Source: Chrysomallon squamiferum | Taxonomy: Eukaryota; Mollusca; Gastropoda; Neomphalida; Peltospiridae | DNA length: 64,000 bases | Assembly (NCBI GenBank): GCA_012295275.1 | Contig: CM022667.1 | Coordinates: 20,182,410 to 20,246,409 of the forward strand | Direction of reading: 5' to 3' | In this document: piece after piece, positions 1 through 11,924 of the stretch | How positions within the stretch are numbered: position 1 is the stretch's first letter | Layout: each line of letters opens with the position of its first letter | Translations under genes and position numbers: made by a program | The notes under the pieces: generated by a model | What the model was told of the DNA's origin: nothing | Databases searched by the model: none | Seen by the model: only the letters and a program-made list of their open reading frames with translations

Positions 1-598
1 CGTTATTGATTTTGGAACACATATTTTAATAGCAATGACCGTAATCTTGCAGTTCAGCTAAAGTTTTACTGAGTATATTGCTACCATTAATTTTGCTATC
101 CACACTTGTCAAATCCATTTTACTCACGTAACAAATTACATGCATCTGTCTGTACAAACAATCACAATTAGTATTATAATCATTATGTGAACAAAAGTTA
201 AAAATATACAAATTATTTTATAACTTTTATTTTATTATGAAATAATTATGACTAGGGAGGGGAAATCTATGTACTTAAGTTACCAATGTTAATTATTACC
301 ACATCCAGGATAATACCAAGTAATCTGATAAAGATTTAATCTTAATAATGATTGTTGGTTGGTGTATTTATTTATTTAAAAGCAAGTCTGCCTATTCATA
401 TTAAAAACTCGTAATTTTTTAGAATAAGATGAGAATTTTAATATTTTCAGATGGATTTTAAATTTTTCATTATAAAATTTCCTTGATTTAAAATGCACTG
501 AACCTATCGTATTATGGTCGGTCATTAATTTCAACAATTGTGTGTATGTGTATGTGTAAAGAGCAAAAATTAAGACATATTTTTAGTCCAGTTTTCAT

Positions 599-646
<48 letters not shown>

Positions 647-2351
647 GGAAATAATATTCATACATTCGACAGCCGTTTAACACACTGTCGTCTTGTCCAT
701 TTATATTTAATTTTCTGAACTGCCCCAATATAGAACGCTGTCAAGACTCAGTCTGGCCATTGCAATGTCAGAGCATACAAGGATATTTACAGTCTATAAA
801 CACATTAATATTTACGAAAATGGTTTGTTTTTAACAGACACTGATTTCGATCTGTCGGACATTTTTTTTTTTTTTTTTTTTTTTTTTCTTGTCTTTATGT
901 TCTGATGGTACTTCAGCTGAAGGGAAAGAGGAATAAAATGCATTAAAAGTACTTTACTATCAGTCGGAATATGGCGAACGGCTGTCCAACCTGTTGAACG
1001 AAAGTAACTCAAATGACGAAAGTTATACAAACTTTGATAAATGCTAAAACAAATTCTGAATTGATCTTAGTTACAGAGAAGGTAGATGTCAATTTCTTTC
1101 AATGGATCACATTTTAACAGAAAATATTCCTGACTACACCTTATCAAAGGTAACCTTGTTGTTCATTATATTTTCATATACTGGCTACTGTGTTTGTAAA
1201 TTATTTATTTCTGCTCTTTTGTAAATTATGAAGTAATAAATTGCTTCCAGAATAGCCAAATTAACCAAACTTTTATTTTTAGTGTCTCTTGGGTGTTTGC
1301 CATTGCTGAATATACAGATTGTCCATAAATGTCGTTTGCAATTTTATATAACTTTATAGTTACATCATAAACTAATTTGAAAAAAAAAAAAAAAAAAAAA
1401 AAAAAAGTTGAGATAAATATATTTTGTAAAAATATTTTAAAAATTAATTGTTGAGGCTGCTTATTTTCTACATGTCAATTATAATTACATATACCAAATA
1501 GTGATGCTGTTCCATAATCATAGAAATCCATTTAGAAACTGATTTTCATCAATCGTATCAATTATTCTATGTCGCAAATCATGTAAAATTTGAGATGTAG
1601 CAGAACAAACAGTTCAATTCTGAAAAAAAAAAAAAATTCCAATGGAGTTAAATCTGGTGATCAGGGAGACTTCTTTTCCAATCAACTTGTTAGGGAATTT
1701 TTCATTTGGAAACTGGAGCAAAATGACAGAGCATCAGCTTCTTAAAACATTATATTTTTATATTAATTCTAACCAGAATAAAGTATTTTTGCAGTATTTC
1801 TAAATAAAATATTTATCGCTCTAAATTTGTAAGTATTTAAAACTGCACCATAAAAAATAATAATAATAATAATGGTGGGGGATAAAATCTATTACTTTTC
1901 AGGTACCAGTTCTTGCCGTTCTTCTCGAAGTTGTGATGAACATTTATTTATTTATTTATTTATGTATTAAAAGTTAATAAAACTGCAGTCGTTTTAGTGC
2001 AGTTTGTTGTACCAGTAGTGTATTAAGTTCCAAAATGTATAAACCAACGGTTTAAGAAAAAAGATAGTTGTTTGTATTAGCGTTTGTTTCATTTATTTTA
2101 TGAGAATGTTACCTTATTAATTAATATCCATGGCACAGATTCAAAAGTGTCAGTAGATATAACAGAGTAAACAAACTGCAGTAAATGACTGAAGTTACCA
2201 TTTTTCTTACATGACGTTAGTATTCATACAACCGTCGGATGAATATCAGGCGGAAATGACGTAAACACGCTTATGACATAATAGACAATCATGTCGTGTC
2301 TCAACATAAATAAAATGGGTACAACTGCAATAAACAAATGGTGAGAGGAAT
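1..2351. other. Intergenic, A+T-rich
   Basis: I see no convincing gene here. The stretch holds simple repeats: (TC)n at 603-645, a T run at 862-887, an A run at 1380-1406 and short AAT and TTTA runs. The small open frames lack splice signals, family motifs and coding-like composition. The last 150 bases belong to the upstream region of the kinase gene. Confidence 0.7.
2212..2264 (+). promoter_or_regulatory. Two CRE-like half-sites upstream of the kinase gene
   Basis: TGACGT occurs at 2212-2217 and TGACGTAA at 2257-2264, 88 to 140 bases before the kinase ATG. TGACG is the half-site bound by CREB/CREM/ATF bZIP factors, and CREM drives many post-meiotic testis genes in vertebrates. I see the motifs; their use as a promoter element is inference. 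Confidence 0.4.
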
Positions 2352-4123
2352 ATGCCAGCCGAAGATCAAGGTGGATCGAAAGATGATCTGGCACCTACTG
2401 ATCAAGCGAATCCAAAATATCAGATTCTTGAGGATCAGGGCTTTGTTGTAGGCAAGACAATTGGCAATGGATCGTATGCCTGTGTGAAAGCAGCTTATGA
2501 TACCAACAAAAAGGTTAAAGTAGCAATTAAAATCATTTCGAAAAAAAAAGCTCCGGAAGAATTTATAGTTAAATTTTTGCCACGTGAAATAGAAATAGTT
2601 CGGACTTTGAGTCACCCGAATCTTATAGAATTTTACCAAGCCATTGAAACAACTACCAGATTTTTTTTCGTCATGGAATTATCTGAGAAAGGAGACTTAC
2701 TGGAATATTTAAGAAAGAAAAAGTCCGTCGAGGAGTCTCTGTTAGGTACATGGTTCAAAAATATTTATGACGCATTAGCATATATGCACAACAAAGGTGT
2801 AGCTCACCGGGATTTGAAATGCGAAAATGTTCTTATTAGTGCGATAAACACGCTAAAAGTCGCAGACTTTGGATTCGCTAGAACTGTGAGAAAACAGAAA
2901 GGAGGAGAGGTTGTACTAAGTGAGACATACTGTGGCAGTTTTGCCTATGCAGCGCCAGAGATTTTGAAAGGAATACCATATAATGCGTTTTTGACAGAGG
3001 TATGGAGCTTGGGCGTTGTTCTGTTCACGATGGTGAGGAGGTTTATATTAATGTTTGATCATCTGTCATGTTCTATGCATGCATTCAATATGATCAATCT
3101 CTTTTATTTTTAGAAATTATCAATGCTTATTTCAATGGATTTCCAATCACAGATCTTTTGCATTCTGTATATTAATCAGGAGCAATTTCTCGGCTGATGA
3201 TTTAAATTTTTATTATTATTATATCTTTTTTAAATTTTAACTGTGCCAAACCTCCATTAAAAAAATAATAATAGAAAAGTTTTAGTTAAAATTTCACCAT
3301 CGGAAAAGAGGATCTGTAATAGTTCAGACATTTTGTCTACTTCAGAAAGTTTGTCTCCTTATTTTTAATATGAGACAAACATGCTATGGAGGGCACTGTG
3401 GTATACAGCAAACACTTTAAACATTTGTGATATGAATTCCTTAAATATAACATAAAGTGTACTGATTATCTGAAGAGACAGCATTGTCAAAAAACATCTA
3501 TAGATATATATATTATCAATTCTAATCAAGTTAATTTCAAAAAGTACTCTGAATGTATTGTGATTCATAAATATTTTGCCTTGTAAGAAAATGAAGAATC
3601 TAATGAAATATTTTTATGATCTGTAGCATTCAACACTTGCAGATTAAAGTTTGAAAATAAATAAAAAAAAAAAAAAAAATTTCTATATTATTCGGATTAT
3701 TATATATTATAATTATATATAAAAGTTAATTTGAATTTCAATTCCGTCTCTAAAAAGTTGTTCAAATTTAATTGCGGCATTACTTACATTTTTATTTATT
3801 TATTTATTTTTATTATTTTTTTTTTTTTAGTTTGTTCTTATTTTTATTCTTCCGTAACAAAGCAGTTTATTTATTTATGTTGTATTTAAATTATTTTTTT
3901 TTTTAAGGTTTTTGGTAAACTTCCGTTCGATGATTCGAATCATACCAAGCTATTGAAACAAGTTCAGACTAAAGTTGTTTTTCCACAGAAGCCGAACGTA
4001 ACCGAATCGATTAAAACAATAATATTACGAATGCTGTCGAGGCCATCGGAACGGATCACACTAGAAGAAATACCTACGGAAGGATGGTTTACAGCAAACT
4101 GTGTGGACACAGTTGCGTCCTAA
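2352..4123 (+). CDS. Testis-specific serine/threonine kinase-like protein (TSSK family), 2 exons, 298 aa
   Basis: Exon 1 is 2352-3032 (227 codons) and exon 2 is 3908-4123 (71 codons plus stop). They are joined across an 875-base phase-0 GTGAGG...AAG intron. The product is a nearly pure kinase domain. Visible parts are the P-loop IGNGSYACV at residues 37-45, VAIK with catalytic Lys60, alpha-C Glu79, the catalytic loop HRDLKCEN at 152-159, DFGFAR with Asp172, an activation loop with SETYCGS around Thr192, and APE at 201-203. PREIEIV, GDLLE, HRDLKCEN, DFGFAR and YCGS.AYA are characteristic of the TSSK group, whose members act in spermatid differentiation; the testis role here is inferred from the family. 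One oddity is TEVWSLG at 215-221: the normally invariant Asp of subdomain IX is Glu216. No long C-terminal tail follows the kinase domain. The ATG was chosen because it lies before the first conserved residues and keeps the whole domain. Confidence 0.9.
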
Positions 4124-7100
4124 ATCTGACCACCATAAACAGCACAGCTTGTTAATTTTTATAAATACTGTTTAAAAGAAGATCAAATGTGAAATAGTCT
4201 TTATTACTATATACAGCTTTATGCGAAATATGATTAAATGTTTTTTTTATTTCATATTCTTAAAATAAATAATTCTCAGTTTCTGAAAAAAACGAATATA
4301 ATAAATATGAAAATAAATTTTAAATGTATATATTTTAATAATAAACGTATTTGATCCTCAGGTTTTTTTTTCAAATTTTAATATCAACCAATTTTATTAT
4401 ATTATCATTGTTATTATTTTTATTATTATTATTTGTTTTGTTTTTATTTTCCATTTTTTTTTTTCGATTTTGAAAATTTATGACTGTCAGATGATTGTGT
4501 TGAAAATACAACATACAAAAATTTCAACTTTGTTACAGAGTGCACTAGTTGAAAGAAAAATACTAAAGAAACAACTCGAGCAGTAGAGGTTACATATCAG
4601 TTTTTGAAAAAAAAGAATACAAATCTCTGTTGTATCGTTTTGACAGTGGCGTGCAGAGGTGTGGTGATGCCCGGTGCCAGCTCCTTGATTGTGTGCCCCA
4701 AAGACTCAAGTATAAGCTCTAGTACTGCGAAATTTTATGAGAAATTTTGAATATGTAAACACAGATGAAACATAAAATAAACACCTTATTCGATTTAAAT
4801 ATAAAATCAACCAAATTTTTAAAGTTCTTTTCTCAGATTGGGTGACTCCCCCCATTTGGATGCCCGGGGCCACCGCCCCTTCGGCCCCCTCCCCTCTGTA
4901 CGCCACCGGTTTTGTTTATTTAAATAAACTAAAACTGAAAAATCTCAGCTAATAAGGCCAATGGCACAAACAATTTGAAATTCAGGGTTTAATTAACTCC
5001 ACCACATTCATATTTTGAATACATTTTACATACTCGTAAAGAATAATTATATTTATTGTGCTGCTATACGCTCCTACGCGTTGTAAACTGAACGTCAGAA
5101 AGTGCAACGAGTTCCGTTCAAAATGATGTTGTTCTTATCTAATTAAATAGAACGTTAGAAAACAATTTTATAAACTGAAAATTCTATCTCTTTTCGTGAA
5201 CAAAATCCCCGATCAAGTATAATTTCTCAAAAGATCAATTTCTGCACTTTCTGGCGGCGGTCAGAAACGAACTTCTTAAGAGGTCTGCGTTCTAAGTAAG
5301 TGAAAGAGAATGGGTTGAGGAGGAAACGACGAGTGCATTAAGAGACTTACCTTGAAACTAACGGAACGAAGGGATATATGAATAGCAATGGGCAGAAAAA
5401 TAAATAAATAAATAAAATTGCTTTAATTTAATAGATGTTAAATAATATTCATATATTTGGTTCGAGGACGTTGATGCTAGCGATTTCAAGGGAAATAATT
5501 TGTGATCGCGGTGTTGCGTGTCTTAATCAGTTTGAGTTTGACCTTAACATTAGTAATGTATATTCTTCTTATTAAAAAGATAATGAATGAAGTTGAAGGA
5601 AATTAATAGAAAAAAGATTTCTGGTGAAGACCTGCTAAATTGGCATCTGTTCAAGGTTATCAGATGTTAACATCAAATGGCTGCGTGCAGAAACTGAACA
5701 TGAAATATACTTAGCTCTAAAAGCATATTGCTCTGTCAGAATAGGTTGGTGACTTGAACTGAATCTGTCCCTGCAGGTGAGCTTAACTCAGTCATTTGAC
5801 CCCACCCCCAGTATTTTAAGTATGAACAGTTTGAATGAAAGCTTTTTATTGTATTTTAAAATTTTGAGAGGAAACAGCAAAATTCCGTCAGATTTTTTGT
5901 TTAGGAGGCAATTTTGGTGAAATGTGGAAAAAATTAAATAGTATATATATATATGTTAAAAGCTTGAAATGTGTGCATTTTCATGCTTCTCTGCATACAT
6001 TTGGGAAGGATATGAAGAGGAAAAAACTAGATTTTCTGTAAATGGTGTTTTTTAAAGTTTGTTTGTTTGTTAGTTGTTTTTTTTTTTGTTTTTTTTGTTA
6101 TTTTTTAAACTGTAAAAATGGAAAACGTTATCAGCCCTAACTTTTATTGGAATAAAGATAGAAACATACTGCTTTTTTCTCTCTCCTTTTTTCGAGGGTG
6201 TGTTTGTATTTTTCTTTTTGTAAAAAGATCTGTAACATACGAAACAAATACAGTTATTATTTCAAGATTAAATATGAGGTGTCAGTACCTAAAATATATT
6301 TTAAAACAGGATATAAGTGAAATAATAAATGTTACATAGAGCTAATGAAAATGAAAAAAAAAACAAAAAAAAAACCAACAACTATTGGGAAATAATAATA
6401 GTTTATTGCAATATATTATGAAATAAAAGATTATCCTGGTCGAGGCGAACAATGACATGCAATACATGTATTAACCTTTGGCAGGTATCATCGTTAAAGT
6501 ATCCTTTTTGGAATTAAAAGTAATAATAAATATCAAAAATATATATATAAATAAATAAAAATAAAAAATGCTTTGAAATACTACATGATTCATCAGTTAC
6601 AGAAATATTTCTGTGTATTTATTTTAGTTTATTACAAAACGGATAATTACAGTAAAATAATTAAATTAAATTAAAAAACAAATAATAAATTGATTTTAAA
6701 AAGTGTTCATATGACCACAGATGCTCAGTTTAATTCTAATGTGACGTAGTTACTGTTGCTATAGTTTATAAAATATGTAAGTAATTGTGTCCATTGGTCT
6801 TTTTAACACTAACATAATGAGATTCGTTTTATCTTGCCAAAGTCGACATCAAAAATGATACAGATGAAACATAGTTTTAAAAAATAACAAATTAAAATTA
6901 AACAAGACGAAAGGATTTCCATTCTGACCAATTAGGACTCCAAGGAAAATGAAATAACATTTTTAAGAGTTACGACATCAGCCTATATACTATTTAATCC
7001 TATAGTTTAATTCGTTTCATATTACTATTTAATCCAACAGCGTAATTCATCTCGTGTTACTATTTTTCCCTTCAGTAAAATAGTAATTACTCAGACCAGC

Positions 7101-8372
7101 ATCAGGTTACAATAATATATCAGTTATTTTCAGGCACTGTGGTGTTATTAATATCTGCTTAGAAAAGATCATGTTTCATCTAAAACGTCACTGAAAGTTG
7201 CTAGCATGGGCGGAAGCAGAATATTATGCAGTGATAATTACCAGGTAGCGAAAATATTTTTAAAATATAACTTCCTTTCAGCCTAAAATCGAAACATATT
7301 AAATCTTTACAATGCAAAACAACTCACTCGCATGGAGACGAACTAGCTCTAATAACTACATTTCGTTGTACACTGGATAGCGTAGCACTACACCGGTACA
7401 TTCATTTAATCATCTCTTTATCTGTACTTTGTAGGGAAAACAATTAATTGTACATAATACTGCTTTGTATAGATTCGTAATACAATTATTTAAAAATAAT
7501 AATTTTAAAAAAAGAAAGGAAAAAAGCACAATACAATAATTTTGTGGTTAAAACACTTTGATTCTGGTTGGTTTTGTTTTGTTGTTTGTGTTTTTATGTT
7601 TTAGTATTTCTATGCTGATAGTTCGACAAAGCACAAAGATTAAATTATTTCAATGATGTCTTCTAAACGCTTTTCTCTTGTCATTGTGTTTTCTTTCTTC
7701 TTTCTTCCTAAAATAAAATAATAATAATAATTATAAAGAATGACATGTACTTTCTCTTTACATCTGAATGAGTTACAACATTTAATAAATATTATAACGT
7801 ACGTATTCAACAGTGGCATGTAGAATTTGGAAAACTATGTCATATATAAATAGTCTTGAAGTTTCAAGAAACATAAATGATAGATGAAATATTCGCCATG
7901 TAAGCAATCAGATTATGACTAAGAAGAATGGCGCGGCCACGTATTTTGTAACTGTACTATACTTCTTTATTAATTAAAACAGAGGTCATTGAATAAATAA
8001 ATAAATAAATGTAGTAATAATTATACATTAGATTTATGCAAAATGCAATTACATTATTACGGTACATTTTAAATATCCATTTATATGCAAAGACTTATTA
8101 AAATTAATCAGTAATGTATATAAAAGATCAAAATCCGGAGTCATGGAAGTGCATATTGCGGGCGTATCTTGATATTTTTTTTTTCGGCGCAAAAGTTTAT
8201 GAAAAATAATAATGAATATTAATTAAAAAAAAAAAAAAAACATTATGAATTTTAAATTCAGTTCGGATTCAAAATGTTAATTTTAAATTTTATTTTAAGC
8301 CTTAAAAATGTAAGAAAATAAAAGAAAAAGATAAAATCCCAAAAGGATAAATGCATGTTGTTTATTGCCTAC
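4124..8372. other. Intergenic or intronic A+T-rich stretch between kinase and cytochrome b5
   Basis: No further exon could be supported. The stretch should contain the missing membrane-anchor exon of the minus-strand cytochrome b5 gene if that exon exists, but no acceptor followed by a Trp-rich hydrophobic tail was found. It holds one small DNA transposon (4644-4908), an imperfect 35-base tandem repeat at 6988-7070 (two and a third units) and scattered homopolymer and ATT runs. Confidence 0.6.
4644..4908. mobile_element. Small non-autonomous DNA transposon (hAT-like ends), about 265 bp
   Basis: The stretch is bounded by imperfect terminal inverted repeats. The left end begins CAGTGGCGTGCAGAGG, and the right end read on the minus strand begins CGGTGGCGTACAGAGG. 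Just outside are the similar octamers GTTTTGAC (left, overlapping the first base) and GTTTTGTT (right), which look like a decayed 8-base target duplication. CAGTGGCG-type ends and 8-base duplications are usual for hAT elements. There is no transposase inside; it is G+C-rich against its surroundings. Class assignment is inference. Confidence 0.45.
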
Positions 8373-8521
8373 CTCTACAAGTTCTCCTATGAGGTATTCT
8401 TCCATTAACTCGTTTGCTATTTGCGAATGTCCTTTACCGTCAAACTCCACGGTAGCGTCTTTACCGCCCACTTCCATAATAACATCTTCACCACCAGGGT
8501 GCTGAAACATATGCATTTTCC

Positions 8522-8553
<32 letters not shown>

Positions 8554-8795
8554 GATGATGATTATATGGCAAAGACAGTCAGTTACATCAAATATCTAAT
8601 TATTTTTTAAACTCATAAGAAATTCAGATCATTAGATAACTATGGATATTATGAAAATCATAATGGTCTTACCCCTGCTAAAAATTTCGTGACGTCATAG
8701 ACTCGATTCCAGATGACGATCCAGCAGGAGGCTGCACTGCTGTGTTCTGAAACTTCTTTTAGAGTGTAAAGTTTCTTTTCTTTACTGTCTCCCAT
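8373..8795 (-). CDS. Cytochrome b5, two exons holding the heme domain (partial, C-terminal end unresolved)
   Basis: Exon 1 is 8795-8673 (41 codons from the ATG) and exon 2 is 8501-8373 (43 codons), joined in phase 0 by a GTAAGA...CAG intron. Cytochrome b5 is a small heme protein that passes electrons to desaturases, elongases and cytochrome P450s at the ER or mitochondrial outer membrane. Residues 8-41 match the b5 fold start (LYTLKEV...VYDVTKFLAG), followed by HPGG with axial heme ligand His42. The second ligand is His66 in GKGHSQ, and the domain closes with YLIGELVE. Spacing of the two histidines (24) equals that of animal b5. Exon 2 ends at GAG|GTAGGC. If this donor is ignored, the frame runs on to a stop at 8295 and adds 25 residues, including a hydrophobic run (AFILLGFYLFLLFSYIF) that looks like a tail anchor. 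I cannot decide between that and a distant third exon. Confidence 0.85.
8524..8551. repeat. (ATT)n microsatellite in the cytochrome b5 intron
   Basis: About nine ATT units, followed by ATGATGATG, lie about 20 bases upstream of the exon 2 acceptor on the minus strand. Confidence 0.9.
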
Positions 8796-9189
8796 GTTTG
8801 CTGAAAAAACAGAAACAACATTTGTCACTTATTTCAAAACATGCAACAGCACACGCACGCACACACGCACGCACACAAACACACACAGAGAGAAAAACAT
8901 GAAAATACTAAGTTTTATTTATACTTTTTTAATATCACTTTTTATGTGTTCATAGATACGAGGTTGCATCCAATTATCGACACTTTCAGTGTTAACTGGG
9001 TGTATGTAAAATACTTGTTTGTGTCGCTTTTGTAATGTCGGGAAGTAGAAAACTTAAATAAATGGTAGAAAAATGTAGAAAATCCTATTTTGTATAGGAT
9101 CGGTTTGCCATAGTATGAATCTCCGGGAAAGTAGAAGGAAGTAATTGTTTTACAAGGTTAATGTTGTAGTGTGAGTTGTGTTTTCTTTG

Positions 9190-9905
9190 TCATCTCCGAA
9201 GATTTTCGGTGATGAAATCAGGAAGAACCATGAAGCTATGCCTAACGCTTAGTTAGCCGAGATCCTCGTTTTAGGGTTCATCAAGATGGTTCTACATCAC
9301 CACAAAACCCTAACTCGACTACCACAGACAAGATACAGGAAATCAACCTGGAAGGCGAGTGGACCCGTACAGAGGGGGGGGTTCCTTATTTGCGCCGAGT
9401 TGAAGGACAAGAACCAATATTGTTGTTCGCGACTGACAAGAAACTGGAGTTGTGTGAGGATGATGTGGATTTTCACACAGGACCTCTTCCTCAGCACCCA
9501 AGTTTTTTGTTCAGTTATACACTATCCATGCCGGATCTCAAGGACGTATGTTACCCCTTTTGTATCCGCTTTACCCCAACCTCACAGAGGACATACACGT
9601 ACATACTTTCCAATACACCCAAGAAACTTGCTGTAACCTAGGTTTCCACTTCGCTCCAAGGACGTTTCAGTGGACTTTGAGAGATCTGCTCACAACGCCG
9701 TAAACACTGCAGTCCCCACGACAAGACTGAGAGGCTGTTTTTTTTTCAATTACACTCAGTGTATTTGGCGTCGTACATAAAAAGTAGGACAAGCATCAGA
9801 TTATACTGAAAACGATGACGTACAAAAGGTGGCATTCAATCCTCCATGGAGTATGCTGAACCAACTTGAGAACTTTTACATTTCAACTGAAAGCTGCGAG
9901 AATCA
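9190..9905 (+). pseudogene. Decayed Mutator-like (MULE, FLYWCH-MULE type) transposase
   Basis: Three plus-strand reading-frame segments together follow the layout of animal MULE transposases. First, about 9220-9256 gives RKNHEAMPNA, like the HNH end of a FLYWCH zinc finger. Second, one frame open to the stop at 9639 carries INLEGEW-T, the ILLFATDKKLELC block and YTYIL, matching the usual segment around the first catalytic Asp; the expected DGTF reads HTGP, so that Asp is lost. Third, in another frame from about 9661, VDFERSAHNAV, then RGCFFFNYTQCIWRR and a DYTENDDV block match the second-Asp region and its GCFFH.TQ continuation. In-frame stops lie at 9256, 9639 and about 9766, with a frameshift between segments two and three. 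Neither the third catalytic Glu region nor terminal repeats were found. It is a dead fragment, recognised from motif order only. Confidence 0.7.
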
Positions 9906-11881
9906 ATGGAAATATTATTTAAAATAAATCACCTTCATTTGCTTTTCTTCTTCATTTCTTTGTTTATTTATTTATTCTATGTTTTTTGTTTGTTTTTTTT
10001 TTTTGTTCTCTTATGTATATAGTTCTCTTTGAATATTTAATGTCTTGTATATCTTGTAATATTGTTATTACTGTATGTTTTGGGTTCAAAATAAATCGTG
10101 GCACTGAATTATGGAAACCATTAATGTATCACTGAAATTTGGATAAAAATGCTACTTTTAAACAGAACAGTTCGTTGTCTTAACATATAAAAATGAACAG
10201 CAGGCATTGATACAGAGAGACAGACAGACGAACCAACGAAAGACAAATTTACACCAGAGCCCTTAAAACTTAGGTATTGTTGTATATCATTATAAAAACT
10301 GTATTTATTTTATTTATTAGTAATATCAAACAACATAACCACTGAAACGAACTCTTAGTGCTAACATGTGCACTGTTGTACAGAATTAGTTCGTTGTTAC
10401 CTTTTGACTGCACACACCGTCAACCAGGTAAAATGGCAGCTAAAGAGTACCGGAACGTAGACAGATCCTAATTAGTACACATCAACAAGTCCCGCAATGT
10501 AGAATTCATTTTAGGACCATTTATAAAACTTTATCTACCTCCCATAACCAAATAAACAGTCCTAAAATTAAATCTGCTTAGCGGGACGTGGTAATTACGA
10601 TCTATCACTTGGCGGCAGTCATTAATTGTTTATTATCTTGCATGGACGTAACTACACGCTTTGAAATGAGGCAATCACCCCGCTCCGTTCGGCTATGATA
10701 GCAAAGATGTCGGTAGATTTCAAACGGTAACCGTAGACATAAAGGAATTCGTTCAGTGGATATCGTTTTTATAGGAATAGAGATTTATATTTTATATTTT
10801 TTGAATACAAATTTTTATATAATAATAATCGTTAAGATGCATTTGCCTCATTTGCCTCGGTGCAGTTACGGCCATACCGTGTGACGGAGCGCGGTCACAA
10901 CGTAACAATCAATAAATTTATAGCACTTCAGAACAGATTCTAAAACTATGAATTCATGACTCGGTTGTGTGTATTGCAGTTTTAAATGAATAATGGTGTA
11001 ATAAATGTGGCTTTCTCACCTTTTAATAAATTAATTTTTAATCTCTGCCCTAAACAACCAACGTGGGACTATAGAACGACGCAGGTTTGAGATGCGAGTG
11101 AACACGCTTCCAGTATATTTTCTCTCCGTTATTTTTATTTACGCGAAATTTCTGTTGGCTGCGGTATAAATTACTTCCGCCATGTCAGTCGGTACAAGTT
11201 ACAGTATTTTGTTGAGATGCCATTATTTTCGGTATCAAATAGTTCTAACGCAAAAACTTGTCTAGATTAAAAAGTAATAAATAAATAGAAGTCAATGGAT
11301 AAACGACTAAGGAAAATAATCCTTTAAACTAATTAGTCATTTCTCCATCCCTGCATTTTTTGGTTTAATAAACCTTTGTAATAGTAGTACAGGTCTAGTT
11401 ATTATTATTACTCTCATCATCATCATCACCATTTGCTGCCATAATAATTAATTTACAGTTACTAAATCTCGGATTACAGTGAATATGATGTATATTTGTC
11501 CAACACACACACACACACGCGCGCGCGCGCACGCACACACAACACGCACCACCCACACCCACACATTCAGATCTGGCCTATATTTTTTTATCTCAGTTTT
11601 CCAACGGTTAAAAAGTTTAACAAAAGCTAACGTGACAAAAAACGGACTACGTGCAGGTCCGTGAGTCGAAAAGAGGTAAATCCGTGGATGACTGACTGCC
11701 CGTGTTGATTTCTCGTCAATACTGTAGCAACCCCGTTGTAATTAGCCTATTAACACACTAACCTAAAACAGTATTTAGCTACATATGTTTGCTCCATAAC
11801 GTTTTTTTTACACAATATTACAGTTAAATGATTCTTACAGTTTGCTGAAATACGTTTAAACGGTTAAAATTAAAAGGTTAA

Positions 11882-11924
<43 letters not shown>

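Noticed and set aside
4706-4906. Minus-strand open frame of 66 codons
   Set aside because: It starts inside the terminal repeat of the small transposon and runs through A+T-rich DNA; no family features.
8686-8697. Full CRE (TGACGTCA) near cytochrome b5
   Set aside because: It lies within coding exon 1 and encodes the conserved YDVT of the heme domain, so it is explained by the protein.
9297-9497. Minus-strand open frame over the MULE relic
   Set aside because: It is the antisense shadow of the transposase segments, which carry the recognisable motifs.
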